Below, in pieces: positions 55,555-64,000 of a DNA stretch of 64,000 bases. A model generated the notes under the pieces. That model was given only the letters and a program-made list of their open reading frames with translations, ran no database searches and was not told the DNA's origin. The stretch spans positions 558,001 to 622,000 of the forward strand of contig JARGXX010000077.1 of assembly GCA_030374765.1 (NCBI GenBank), in the 5' to 3' direction. Origin of the DNA: Agarophyton chilense. Taxonomy: Eukaryota > Rhodophyta > Florideophyceae > Gracilariales > Gracilariaceae. Numbering within the stretch: position 1 is the first letter of the stretch; each line of letters opens with the position of its first letter. Both the position numbers and the translations under genes were made by a program.

Positions 55555-58500
55555 ATGTCCGCCTCACAAACGTCCGCACAAAACACGAACTCAACGTCCC
55601 TTCCACAAAATCATTCCGGTATTGTGTCTCATGTCCGTGACGTTCCACAACAGTCGTCTCTTGAAACGCGCCCGCTTCCAGAGCCCGGCGATTTCAAAGA
55701 GCAGCTACCAGTTGCAATAACTTCGCGGGATCCAAAAGTCCCTGTCAGTCCGACTACCCCGACAAATATCCCGTCAACATCCAATTCTTCGAATGCGGTA
55801 GATGACGTTCCACGCTCTCCCCCAACTCAACAAATTCCAAATCCATCTGTTCCCACTCCTGCACCCGTGCAGGTCGACGCTCGAAGCGCTTTGCACGCTC
55901 CTCCGGCTTCGCCGAAAACTAACTCAGATGCAGCCAGAATCGATCCCGGCGCACTATCACTCTCCGCTAGCAACGAAACCGTTCCGAAGGTTGACGTGAA
56001 TCCTCCTCCGAATCCATCAACAGCTGTATCGTGCCCCGCGAGTGTCATTCCCTCTTTGCCAAGCATACAGCCGACCATGCCAGAACAAAAAGCACCCGTA
56101 CACGACACTCAACAATTTGGGTCAGAGTCACTGCTAAAGGACGAAGCCCTGAGTGTACCAGCTGTTGTTACGAAGCAAAATGCAAACATCGCACATGATC
56201 AACCCACTCCGTCGAAGATAGAAGCTTCTGTGCCTTCCCCACTCTCGCCTCATACTCCAGATGAATCTACAACATCGCCAATGAATTTCAAAGCTGAACA
56301 AACTGCGTACAGCCCGCAGCATCCTCTTGCGCAATCCACTCCGGACAATTCCACCCAAAAGATGCAGAATGACACACAAGGGATGGCCGACAGTCAGAAA
56401 ACGGTAGATTCTGAAGCAGGGGAAAGGGGAAAGGGCCAGCCACTATCTGCAGCCCCTGACACGTCTGAAATGCAGTTTGCAGCGCCAACACAAAGCGATT
56501 CGGAGGCGCCCGTTCCCCAACCAGCTCAGAAACCACATATTGGGACATCCACACCGGAAGAAAATTCCCACCTTCCATCAACAAGTCGTCCTCTTCCGAG
56601 AAACTTACCAAAGTTCGCCAAGAACCGTCCAAAAAATGCCCGTGTTTTCATTGGGAACTTAGCATCAGAGTACACAAGCTCTAAAGAGATTGTCGAGATA
56701 TTTCACAAGTATGGGACTCTAATTGAAGAGCCAGTTCTACGTCGATCCTTTGGGTTTGTGCAGTACTCCACTGCTGAAGCGGCATCCTTGGCTGTTATGC
56801 ATGAGCAAAATCGTATTATTGGCGGTATTGCGTTGGACTTATCTATTGCCGACAACAGGGAAGTGAAAAAGGGTACCCACATCCAGAACAACACTCCTTT
56901 CCAGCACCCCAAACCACCACATGCAGTTGGACAGTTTTCTCAGCCGCGAGGCCGAATAAGAGAGAGAGATCATCCCGGCCCGCAACAGCAGGGTGTTAGA
57001 AAAAGAAGGCGCTCCGTCTCTCCAAACTCAGCCCTTCGGAAGGGAGGGGTCCACCCACCGCAATACAGGCGGCAGAGACCGGAACCGAAGAACGGTATCT
57101 ACCTTAGAATTCTATGCATGAGTCCAACGGCAAAAGGTTACGCCCGGCATTGTGAGAACACTTTCAGAAATATGACACGACTGAATGCAGATATTCTTCA
57201 TATTGTAGCGACAAACCTCGGTGAGGCGCTTGGGAAGGCCATGCGAGACGCAATTCCTTACGTCATGGTTGTAGCTTCTAGAGACGTTGAAGCTGGCACT
57301 TGTACAATCCGTACCCTGGAGAAGACAGGTTACGAAAAGTCCGGAAGGGGTAACGGTGTGATCCCTCTAAAAGAGGCAGTGGAGGTTTGCCTCATTGAGC
57401 GTGGAGTAATCATGCCAAACTCTGTTGCTAATCAGTACACCGGCACCGGCGCCGGCCAAGTCCAAGGAAACATGGGTGTGAGCATAGGAAACACGATGCA
57501 CCGAAACATGGGAGTGAATAGTGCTATGGGCAATAACAGAAGCCCATGGAATATTCAGACGGGAATTGGTCCTCAAGATGGAAAAACTGGATGGGTCAAT
57601 GGTTCTCGGGTTCCTCGTGTGGCTCGCAACGTTCAAACTGGTGCTTCTAACATGGGAAACCTGCCCATGCAACCCCCTCCGCCTCAATCAAACATGGCAA
57701 ACACGGGAAGCGGAGGCTACGGATATGACATGCATATGAGTAACGCAGGTTACGGCCAGGCTGGCATGTCTGGCGGTCGAGGTGGAAGCTATGGAAACCA
57801 AGACTACATGGGCACTCAGGGATTTGGTGCTGACTACAGTCGTAATCCATCTCAGGCATTCAATGCGAATGGGGTGGGTGCGTATCCAGAAGAACCGTTT
57901 AATCAGTCTAATAATCGCGGAACATATGGAAGCAGAGCAGATAACGAGTACGATCCAGCGGCTGTCACTCCGACTCAAAGACCTAATGTTACAATGGGAG
58001 ATGGCTACGCCTGGAACCGGAGACCTAATGCACGCCACTCTGGTTATGGAGCGGTGACCGGCGCAACAAACGTCCCCAACACACAGCGGATGGGTGCCCC
58101 TTACTCGGCTGGAAGACAGTACGAGTTCTCTGAAAACCAATACGATGGTCAAGGTCGTATGCCCTACGGAAATTCGTATGACTCTACGAATCCGTATGGG
58201 AATGTAGGTACGAGCAACACGCAAGGCTATGGAGCTTACGGCAACGTGAGCGGATCCTACGGCCCTGGGAACGAAACCAGAGAGCAATACAATCCTCAGT
58301 CGATCAACCCACGTTACAGTCAGCAATCCGGAGCACAATCCGGTACACAGTATCGAAACCCTGGATGGAGTGAGAATGGAGCTCAAAGACCTATGAACAA
58401 TCACATGGGCGGCAACTTTTACAATTCCCATGCCTCTAACAACAGCGGCAGATCTGGAGGTATGCGTGGTCAGGCTGAGGTCGGACAGGACAATCGCTAC

Positions 58501-59019
58501 ATTGAAGGTGAATACGGGCGAAGCAATATCAACGGTGAATATGGCGGTCCGCAAGTTTATGGAAATCGCCAGTCAGCAGGCGTACCTGGTGTGAGTAGTT
58601 CAGGTGCCAATGCACCGGCTCTCAACACGGGCGTCGATATTGGACGGCTAAACCATTTGATTTCAGCGTTCCAACAGAAACAAGCGGCTCAAGGAATTGT
58701 GCCGGATGCTAGCTCACGAGTAGTATTGTCGAGAATGGGCGCGCGACGAGATGGCGTTCCCCCTCCTCCCCCATCCATACCATCCGCGTCAGGAGCAGCT
58801 GTCCCACCGGTACCGCCTCAAGGTGTCTCGCACGTTTTGTCTGTCGCGGGTGCCCAGCAGGCTTTGCACCACATTGGCGGGGGTCAGCTTGGATCGTACC
58901 CCATTGCGCCGAAGGGCAGCGGGGGCTTTTCAGGTGGTGGTAGCTATCACCCAAACCCGCAACATGGACTTCCGCCACAGGGTGGACGCCGTGGGCCAGG
59001 GTACTACCAGCGAGGATAA
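55555..59019 (+). CDS. Large RNA-binding protein: RRM, anticodon-binding-like domain, Gly/Asn/Tyr-rich tail
   Basis: Intronless, 1154 residues from the first ATG (MSASQTSAQNTNSTSLP). Residues 1-355 are disordered and rich in Pro, Ser and Thr. About residues 359-440 are an RRM (ARVFIGNLASEYTSSKEI; RSFGFVQYSTAEAA, i.e. RNP2 and RNP1-like). A basic linker with KKRRRS-like signals suggests nuclear import. About 513-618 is a compact domain (IYLRILCMSPTAKGY..; PYVMVVASRDVEAGTCTIR) resembling the class II anticodon-binding fold that follows the RRM in NCOA5-like and fungal RRM proteins. The remaining ~530 residues are a prion-like tail rich in Gly, Asn, Tyr and Met, ending with a poly-Pro segment and RGPGYYQRG. 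The whole suggests a nuclear hnRNP-like factor able to condense. The exact orthologue is uncertain. Confidence 0.85.
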   Translation: MSASQTSAQNTNSTSLPQNHSGIVSHVRDVPQQSSLETRPLPEPGDFKEQLPVAITSRDPKVPVSPTTPTNIPSTSNSSNAVDDVPRSPPTQQIPNPSVPTPAPVQVDARSALHAPPASPKTNSDAARIDPGALSLSASNETVPKVDVNPPPNPSTAVSCPASVIPSLPSIQPTMPEQKAPVHDTQQFGSESLLKDEALSVPAVVTKQNANIAHDQPTPSKIEASVPSPLSPHTPDESTTSPMNFKAEQTAYSPQHPLAQSTPDNSTQKMQNDTQGMADSQKTVDSEAGERGKGQPLSAAPDTSEMQFAAPTQSDSEAPVPQPAQKPHIGTSTPEENSHLPSTSRPLPRNLPKFAKNRPKNARVFIGNLASEYTSSKEIVEIFHKYGTLIEEPVLRRSFGFVQYSTAEAASLAVMHEQNRIIGGIALDLSIADNREVKKGTHIQNNTPFQHPKPPHAVGQFSQPRGRIRERDHPGPQQQGVRKRRRSVSPNSALRKGGVHPPQYRRQRPEPKNGIYLRILCMSPTAKGYARHCENTFRNMTRLNADILHIVATNLGEALGKAMRDAIPYVMVVASRDVEAGTCTIRTLEKTGYEKSGRGNGVIPLKEAVEVCLIERGVIMPNSVANQYTGTGAGQVQGNMGVSIGNTMHRNMGVNSAMGNNRSPWNIQTGIGPQDGKTGWVNGSRVPRVARNVQTGASNMGNLPMQPPPPQSNMANTGSGGYGYDMHMSNAGYGQAGMSGGRGGSYGNQDYMGTQGFGADYSRNPSQAFNANGVGAYPEEPFNQSNNRGTYGSRADNEYDPAAVTPTQRPNVTMGDGYAWNRRPNARHSGYGAVTGATNVPNTQRMGAPYSAGRQYEFSENQYDGQGRMPYGNSYDSTNPYGNVGTSNTQGYGAYGNVSGSYGPGNETREQYNPQSINPRYSQQSGAQSGTQYRNPGWSENGAQRPMNNHMGGNFYNSHASNNSGRSGGMRGQAEVGQDNRYIEGEYGRSNINGEYGGPQVYGNRQSAGVPGVSSSGANAPALNTGVDIGRLNHLISAFQQKQAAQGIVPDASSRVVLSRMGARRDGVPPPPPSIPSASGAAVPPVPPQGVSHVLSVAGAQQALHHIGGGQLGSYPIAPKGSGGFSGGGSYHPNPQHGLPPQGGRRGPGYYQRG

Positions 59020-59576
59020 CTATTGTAAGTCTAAAGGTACAACGACAAAATGCCCGGCTGGGGATCATTGCGGCTGATGTGCTGTATGCATTCAGCTTGT
59101 CTTTCTTTCTGACTGACGTACAAATGCAATACAAGGTGCGCAAACGGTCAACAAACCAGAACCACTTTCTTTTCGTCAGTTTACACACCTATGATCTTCG
59201 TAGCGGCACTTTGACCGTGCTACAAATCTACGTGCTTTGTTCTTTGCTTGCTTGGGTAGGAAGTGACCTCACACGTGGCGTTTTGACGTGGTCACGAATT
59301 GTGACTCACGATCACCAACTCAGTCCGATTCGAAGTTTACACCTCTGATTTCTTGCGGTGTGCTTATACCGAGCACAATCTAACGTACCCTTTGTAGCCT
59401 TTCCGTGTAAATCACCTCTAATCACCGAGTTTATGATTGATCTCATTTCGTCCTTGTAGCGGTGTAGCATTCTGGAAGCGTTACGTTGCTGTCGACTACA
59501 TGTACTTGTCCTTCGTTGTGTCTGAAATTTTACCCAAGGAAAAGAAATCCCCCACAACAGGACAAACATAACAAAT
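59020..59576. other. Intergenic spacer
   Basis: 3' UTR of the RRM gene and promoter of the GDT1-like gene. No element is recognised. Confidence 0.45.
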
Positions 59577-60524
59577 ATGAATCCTACAGCGTTTGTTTCT
59601 GGGGTTGCCCGAGGACTCACTCCCTATCGTTCTGGCTCTTCGACATGCAAACGGCGTCTTCAGATAATACCTCGGCGAGATGTGCGATGTTCCACTCCAC
59701 AGCCCGTGCAACCACCACCAGAACCATCGACATTGGAAAACAAATCAAGCTCTCCCCCGCTTAGACGCATGCTATCGGCACGAAGGCTCGTGCCAGTTGC
59801 TTTCCTGGCTCTTTCCCGGGCTGCCCCAGCATTGGCAGCGCTCGGCAACGGAAATGCATACTTTCCAAACCCTCTTGTTGCCCCACTGGACCCAGCGTCC
59901 TTCTTATCTGGTCTCACTGCCTCTTTTGCTCTTGTGCTCGCTTCTGAAATTGGAGACAAGACGTTTTTCATATCAGCGTTGCTTTCAATGAAACATTCGC
60001 GCATCCTCGTTTTTCTCGGCACAGTACTCGCGCTCGCAGCCATGACAGTTATCTCAGTTCTGATCGGGCAACTCTTTCATGCGCTACCACCTAGTCTAAA
60101 TACATCGATCCCATTCGACGATTACGCAGCTGTGGCTCTGTTGCTGTGGTTCGGCTTCCAATCGATCAGATCAGGACTTTCCATGTCTTCCGCCGATGAT
60201 GAAGAACTGCAAGACGCCAAGGATGTGGTAGCTGGACGAGGCGGAATCAGCGGAGGTGGCTTAAAAATTGTTGCACAAACAACAAGCCTCATATTTCTTG
60301 CGGAATGGGGCGATAAGAGCATGCTTGCCACAGTGGCCTTGGCAGCAGCGAAAAGTCCATGGGGCGTGATAGTCGGAGGAATTTCGGGTCATTTCGTTGC
60401 AACAATAATTGCCGTGGTGGGTGGCAGCTTCCTAGGAAACTTTCTCTCAGAAAGAAATGCCAGACTGATAGGGGGTGTACTGTTCTTTGTCTTTGCTTTG
60501 TTGACCATTTTTGGTATATACTAG
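59577..60524 (+). CDS. GDT1/PAM71-like (UPF0016) cation transporter, plastid-type
   Basis: Intronless, 315 residues from ATG 59577. Residues 1 to about 85 are Ser/Arg/Pro-rich and lack acidic residues, ending in an Ala-rich stretch (ALSRAAPALAALG), as expected of a plastid transit peptide with a possible second, thylakoid-type segment. Two conserved UPF0016 motifs follow on hydrophobic helices: SEIGDKTF (Glu124 to Thr129) and AEWGDKSM (Glu243 to Ser248), each E-x-G-D-[KR]-[TS]. The two-fold repeat with about six to seven helices fits the family. GDT1/PAM71 proteins move Mn2+ or Ca2+ across thylakoid, envelope or Golgi membranes, and PAM71 supplies Mn to photosystem II. The leader argues for the plastid branch. 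Confidence 0.9.
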   Translation: MNPTAFVSGVARGLTPYRSGSSTCKRRLQIIPRRDVRCSTPQPVQPPPEPSTLENKSSSPPLRRMLSARRLVPVAFLALSRAAPALAALGNGNAYFPNPLVAPLDPASFLSGLTASFALVLASEIGDKTFFISALLSMKHSRILVFLGTVLALAAMTVISVLIGQLFHALPPSLNTSIPFDDYAAVALLLWFGFQSIRSGLSMSSADDEELQDAKDVVAGRGGISGGGLKIVAQTTSLIFLAEWGDKSMLATVALAAAKSPWGVIVGGISGHFVATIIAVVGGSFLGNFLSERNARLIGGVLFFVFALLTIFGIY

Positions 60525-60876
60525 ATCTCGCATAGCACGGGGGTATGGGCTGAAAACTACCATGGTAAAGGCAAACAAGACTACCTTGTCGTTTTCTGTT
60601 TTTAACTACTGGGAGAAAACCGACTTGCTACTCGAAGGGAAGATTTTGCTCGTGTAGGACAAATGTGATAGTGTTCCCAAATGTTTGGGTGTTCTCTTCC
60701 CAACAAACCCTCAGACCAGGTACTTCTAACGATACACGCTAAAATGCGGAGCTATAGACACGGCATGAAATATGTTGACGGATGCACGAAGGGAGGGTAG
60801 TTGCTTGAGACATGTCAGCCCGTTAAAAAAGACCATATAAATATTATATTTTTCGGGGAACAAGACAATGTGTCGG

Positions 60877-60948
60877 GGCCTGGTGGCGCAACGGTAGCGC
60901 AGTTGACTCCAGATCAAAAGGCTGTGGGTTCAAATCCCATCCGGGTCA
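60877..60948 (+). tRNA. tRNA-Trp (CCA anticodon)
   Basis: The 72-nt cloverleaf starts GGCCTGG and its acceptor partner is CCGGGTC (two G-U pairs), with discriminator A at 60948. D-stem GCGC/GCGC and anticodon loop CTCCAGA give anticodon CCA. T arm GTGGG-TTCAAAT-CCCAT. The D and anticodon regions closely match plant nuclear tRNA-Trp. No intron and no encoded CCA tail. The anticodon stem has a G-A mismatch at its first pair. Confidence 0.92.
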
Positions 60949-60959
60949 ATCGCGCAACC

Positions 60960-60965
60960 TTTTTT
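60960..60965 (+). terminator. Pol III T-tract terminator of tRNA-Trp
   Basis: A run of six T begins 12 nt after the discriminator base, the usual pol III stop. Confidence 0.8.
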
Positions 60966-61024
60966 GGTTTTGGATATCAAGTTCTGCGACGTTGCGAAGC
61001 GTAAAGTGTTAGATCAGGTGATGA

Positions 61025-61047
61025 TCTCTCTCTCTCTCTCTCTCTCT
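61025..61047. repeat. (TC)n microsatellite
   Basis: About 11.5 perfect TC units, between tRNA-Trp and the aminohydrolase gene. Confidence 0.95.
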
Positions 61048-61652
61048 AGAGGAGGTAGGTCAGCTCTAGTATATTCACCCTACGCAGAAAGCTACGTTGT
61101 GACTGATGTCGCATGCGAAATCTGCCTCATGATTTTTGAACCAATTCTTCTTTTATTTGTGAAGCAAGTCAACAGTTCCTTCACATATCATAACTTGACT
61201 TGAAGCTGCCTTTTCCGGATGGATGCAGTTTTGGAGCAGGGTAAAGGTAATGCTTAGTCGGGTAAATCGCTGTTATATCTGACACAAGACAAACAGTTAA
61301 ATACCCACAAGGCGATTGATTATTGCCCAACTTGGCAAAGTGATAAAAACTAGCGTTCAAGTATTAGTTAGCAAGTTATTGAAGTTGGGGTTGGACATGG
61401 TCGGGATGCCGAAACTTAAAAAGAAAGTAGTACAATCAGGCGCCTCGCTCTGTTTTGTAACTAAGATGCCTGGCGAATTGTGATGCGTTTCTCAGAGGCA
61501 TCCATACAACCGGAATATCGCAACGGGGATAGTGGGAACGGATGTTCTGACAAGCCTTGAGAAGAATAGTAGCCAAGAAAATGCAAAACAATTCCGATGT
61601 TTCATGAACTTATTGTGGCATCATCACTATGCCACGTTTGTTAAAAGTGTTT

Positions 61653-62558
61653 TCATGCGCTTAAATGCGTTAGGGGGTCTACATTGGTGTCTTTGTAAAG
61701 GAAATATCGGGTGTGATGCGGTCCAAGGGCTGCATACCACTGCAAAACGAAGGGGGCGAGATACATGACGTCTCCAGCAGCAACATGAAAGTAGGAATCG
61801 CTGAGGCGATAGATTCCCTGCCCCCGAAGTACGAGAATTCCGTGTTGGTTGTAGTGAACCTCTTTCACGTTAAGATATTGACCGGGTTGAAAGTCCATGA
61901 CAAAAATGTTGAAGTCATAAGCCGTGTTGAGAGTATCTAACAGTGGACGACGTTCAAAACCCTCGCCAGCGACGTGCTCAGGGTCTACATCACGCTCAGA
62001 TCCAATGACAGAACACGTGGCGTCCTTAGTTGCCTTCTTGCGGTCGATTTGGACAAACCGTGCTGAAGATTGAACCGCAAGAGAAAGCGACTGGTCACGC
62101 GGAGCGATGTACACGAACGAACCGGGCGTAAGCGAGGAAACGACCGATTCATTTTTAACAGTAAGTGAGCCTTTCAGTACATAAATGAAGCGCTCAAGAT
62201 TGGAAGCAGCAGAAGGGAACGTAACTGGACGAGGTAGAGTGGCGGCTGCATCGGCGTTTACTAGATACATGCTGAAGTGAGCGCCCAAGGCCGGCGTGAC
62301 GACCGCGGCGGCTGTGATAGAACCGTGCCAACCAGGCGGAGCGGCGCCGTAGACGCGGGAATCGGGAGCAATCAGGGCGTGCGAGTTGGGTACGAATACG
62401 GAGCGCGTGTGGCCGGGGAGCAGTTGAGAAGTGGGGCTTGCAGCGGAGCCGTAATGGTGAGGGTGACATTGGGAGGGCGTTTCGGAGGCATTTGAAGGGC
62501 TGTGGAGGAGGAGGAGGAGGAGGAGGGCGAAAATGAGAACGGTTGCAGGGAAGGTCAT
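61653..62558 (-). CDS. UGLYAH: (S)-ureidoglycine aminohydrolase
   Basis: The frame is open to 62597, but the first ATG is at 62558 (MTFPATVLIFALLL), giving 301 residues. A hydrophobic signal peptide (with a run of Leu encoded by CTC/CTG repeats, ending SPSNASE) sends it to the secretory pathway, in agreement with the ER location of the plant enzyme. Two cupin halves follow. Text such as GWHGSITAAAVVTPALGAHF, FIYVLKGSLTV, the metal-site segment KEVHYNQHGILVLRGQGIY and GDVMYLAPFVLQWY is diagnostic for the Mn-dependent enzyme that releases ammonia from ureidoglycine after allantoate. It thus takes part in purine-nitrogen recovery. The normal length and all visible motifs are present. It is divergent from the sulfite reductase gene. 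Confidence 0.93.
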   Translation of the reverse strand: MTFPATVLIFALLLLLLLHSPSNASETPSQCHPHHYGSAASPTSQLLPGHTRSVFVPNSHALIAPDSRVYGAAPPGWHGSITAAAVVTPALGAHFSMYLVNADAAATLPRPVTFPSAASNLERFIYVLKGSLTVKNESVVSSLTPGSFVYIAPRDQSLSLAVQSSARFVQIDRKKATKDATCSVIGSERDVDPEHVAGEGFERRPLLDTLNTAYDFNIFVMDFQPGQYLNVKEVHYNQHGILVLRGQGIYRLSDSYFHVAAGDVMYLAPFVLQWYAALGPHHTRYFLYKDTNVDPLTHLSA

Positions 62559-63045
62559 CTCATTCGTCCTGAAGTGGTGCGAGAAGATTGATTTCAATTT
62601 GTGTGTGTGGCGAAGCAGGCGGCGTTGCTAACTTCATCTCCTCGCAGGAGTGAGCAAACGGAGAGCTTCGTCAGGTGTCCTGCCCAACTTGGTCCTGACT
62701 CAGGAGCATGCGCCGTGACAGCGTGTTCGGAGATTGCAACCACCCGGCAGTAGAAAAGGGCGCGTTGCAAATGGAATGCGACCTGCTGAAGGCGTGTTAC
62801 ACGTTGCGCGATGCGATTGGGCGCGGCGGCAGATCGCGCACAGATTCGTTGTGGGCTTGCGCGTGTGTGCGATTCGCGCGTTGTATTTCTCTTGTAGCCG
62901 TGGTGCTCAAATGGAGTTCTGTCAAAAGCCGTCCGCCGACCTGGAGACGAGCGCCTATCGCCTCGCGCACTGCTGGGCTAGACGATTTTCCTTGCGCCGT
63001 ACTTGTGTTGGTCGAGCCCGGTGCTGCCCTTCTTTTGTCATCGCG
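62559..63045. promoter_or_regulatory. Divergent promoter region
   Basis: 487 bp between the aminohydrolase and sulfite reductase starts. It is GC-rich in its second half. Overlapping frames here lack family resemblance. No specific promoter element can be defended. Confidence 0.45.
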
Positions 63046-64000
63046 ATGCAATCCAGTCCGGCCTTTCTTCCCTTCTCGCCTTCTACGGCGTTTCATGGCC
63101 AGCGGCTCAATGCTCCTGCCCCCCGCGCTCAGCGCCCTGCGCTGCATTCGCATGGCAGCGTCGTGAAGGTATGTGCCTTGGCTTGCAGCTTTCCTGCTCG
63201 ATTGCTGCGCCGTGCGTTAATTCGTACCGTATGCTTCTGCTCTTTTACAGTTATCTCGCGCCGCGTATGCTAACAATCTTGATGTGGTTTGTGTGCTTCA
63301 TTTTGAGTTTCGTCAACAGGCTGTCGCCGCAAAGCCCAAGACTGAAAGTGCTAGAAAGCTTTCCAGGGTTGAAGGTCTCAAAACTGCCTCCAAGCAGCTG
63401 CGCTACCCTTTACCAGAACAGCTTGCCAACGATGAGATTTTCATCAGCGAGACTGCCATCCAGATCATGAAGTTCCATGGATCCTACCAACAGGACGATC
63501 GAGAAGCCCGCGCCCCTGGCATGCAGAAGAAGTTCCAGTTCATGCTGCGCTTGAAGATGCCAGCCGGTGATTTCCCCGCGTCCATCTACCAGGTCTTGGA
63601 TGACATTGCCACGCAGTACGGAAACAACACTCTCCGAGCTACCACAAGATGTGCGTGGCAGATTCATGGTGTGCTCAAGGCCAACCTTAAGAATGTCTTC
63701 TCTTCTATCATGAATGCAGGCGGTTCTTGTGTTGGAGCTTGCGGTGATCTTTCTCGAAATGTAATGTGCACCCCTGCTCCCTTCGTCGACCCCCTTTATT
63801 CGCACGCCAGATTTGTTTCCCGTATGCTGGGCGAGTTGTTTGCCCCGCAGACGGGAGCCTTTTCTGAGATTTGGCTTGATGGCGAAAAGGCAGCTACCTT
63901 AGAGTTTTGGAAGAAGGATTTAGACATGGACAAGGTTCGCGAAATCATGCGCTATGATAATGGAAACGGCATGGTCTTTAACGGTCATGAGGAGCCGATT
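63046..64000 (+). CDS. SIR: Ferredoxin-sulfite reductase, 5' part (runs off the window)
   Basis: Hand-built model: exon 1 is 63046-63168, an 82-nt intron (GTATGT to TTACAG) is 63169-63250, and exon 2 is 63251 to beyond 64000. 291 residues are visible. Exon 1 (MQSSPAFLPFSPSTAFHGQR) is Ser/Arg/Pro-rich with no acidic residues, a plastid transit peptide. The mature part begins around AVAAKPKTESARKLSR and shows LRYPLPEQL, QIMKFHGSYQQDDREARAPG, FMLRLKMPAGDFPA, TLRATTRCAWQIHGVLK, SCVGACGDLSRNVMCTPAP: the siroheme-binding N-half of plant-type sulfite reductase. The enzyme reduces sulfite to sulfide in the plastid using ferredoxin. The 4Fe-4S Cys cluster lies outside the window. A residue usually Gln in TTRQ is Cys here. 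An alternative acceptor at 63319 (CAACAG) would drop 23 residues and also keep frame. Confidence 0.9.

Larger units (their letters stand above)
60525..61652. other. Intergenic with tRNA gene and TC microsatellite
   Basis: Apart from the tRNA-Trp (60877-60948) and the TC repeat (61025-61047), no gene is recognised. The remainder is ordinary intergenic DNA up to the 3' end of the aminohydrolase. Confidence 0.5.

Noticed and set aside
57688-58554. 288-residue frame antisense to the RNA-binding protein
   Set aside because: Shadow of the low-complexity Gly/Asn/Tyr tail.
63271-63319. Second short intron in the sulfite reductase gene
   Set aside because: It would be far shorter than every other intron here, and the sequence is open in frame, so a single 82-nt intron is simpler. 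The alternative acceptor is noted in the gene entry.

Overview
The window is eukaryotic nuclear DNA, most likely from a multicellular red alga (Florideophyceae, Chondrus-like). This is an inference. It rests on plastid-type genes (ferredoxin sulfite reductase, a GDT1/PAM71-like transporter with a transit-like leader), a plant/algal-type ureidoglycine aminohydrolase, genes with no or very few introns, introns of a strikingly uniform 74-93 nt, and gene clusters separated by long stretches of decayed transposons. There are no operons.

Layout. 0-9.3 kb is a transposon graveyard: two decayed copies of a PIF/Harbinger Myb-like partner gene, a decayed Harbinger transposase, an Ulp1-like protease relic and a nearly perfect Tc1 element nested next to the Harbinger transposase. 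Scattered in it are a small two-exon nuclear-protein gene (1.8-2.5 kb) and a histidinol-phosphatase pseudogene (4.9-5.4 kb). 10.4-26.5 kb is the main host gene block: a Sel1-repeat protein, an M1 aminopeptidase, an atypical ARF-family GTPase divergent from a three-exon small membrane protein, an M20 dipeptidase divergent from RFC3, and a hemerythrin-like protein divergent from a three-exon At2g23090-type zinc-binding protein. 27-55 kb is repeat-dominated: a TA-flanked AT-rich element, a pogo-like transposase split by a 0.77 kb insertion, a piggyBac-like relic cut by the LTR of a 10.8 kb Ty3/gypsy chromovirus, a Tc1 stub, an inverted pair of the 0.77 kb family, a second chromovirus relic and a second copy of the AT-rich element. 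55.5-64 kb is a second gene block: a large RRM/anticodon-domain RNA-binding protein, a GDT1 transporter, tRNA-Trp, ureidoglycine aminohydrolase and the 5' half of ferredoxin-sulfite reductase.

The host genes are mostly housekeeping (DNA replication, peptide turnover, purine nitrogen recovery, sulfur assimilation, plastid ion transport) and share no obvious pathway. Five spliced genes were assembled by hand from splice signals and family similarity: 1762-2507, 18905-19535, 19679-21335, 26113-26534 and 63046 onward. I found no CRISPR, no rRNA and no clear candidate for an entirely new system. The most unusual items are an ARF-like GTPase lacking both the P-loop lysine and the catalytic glutamine, and two chromoviruses that each carry a ~2 kb antisense coding-like block behind the integrase.
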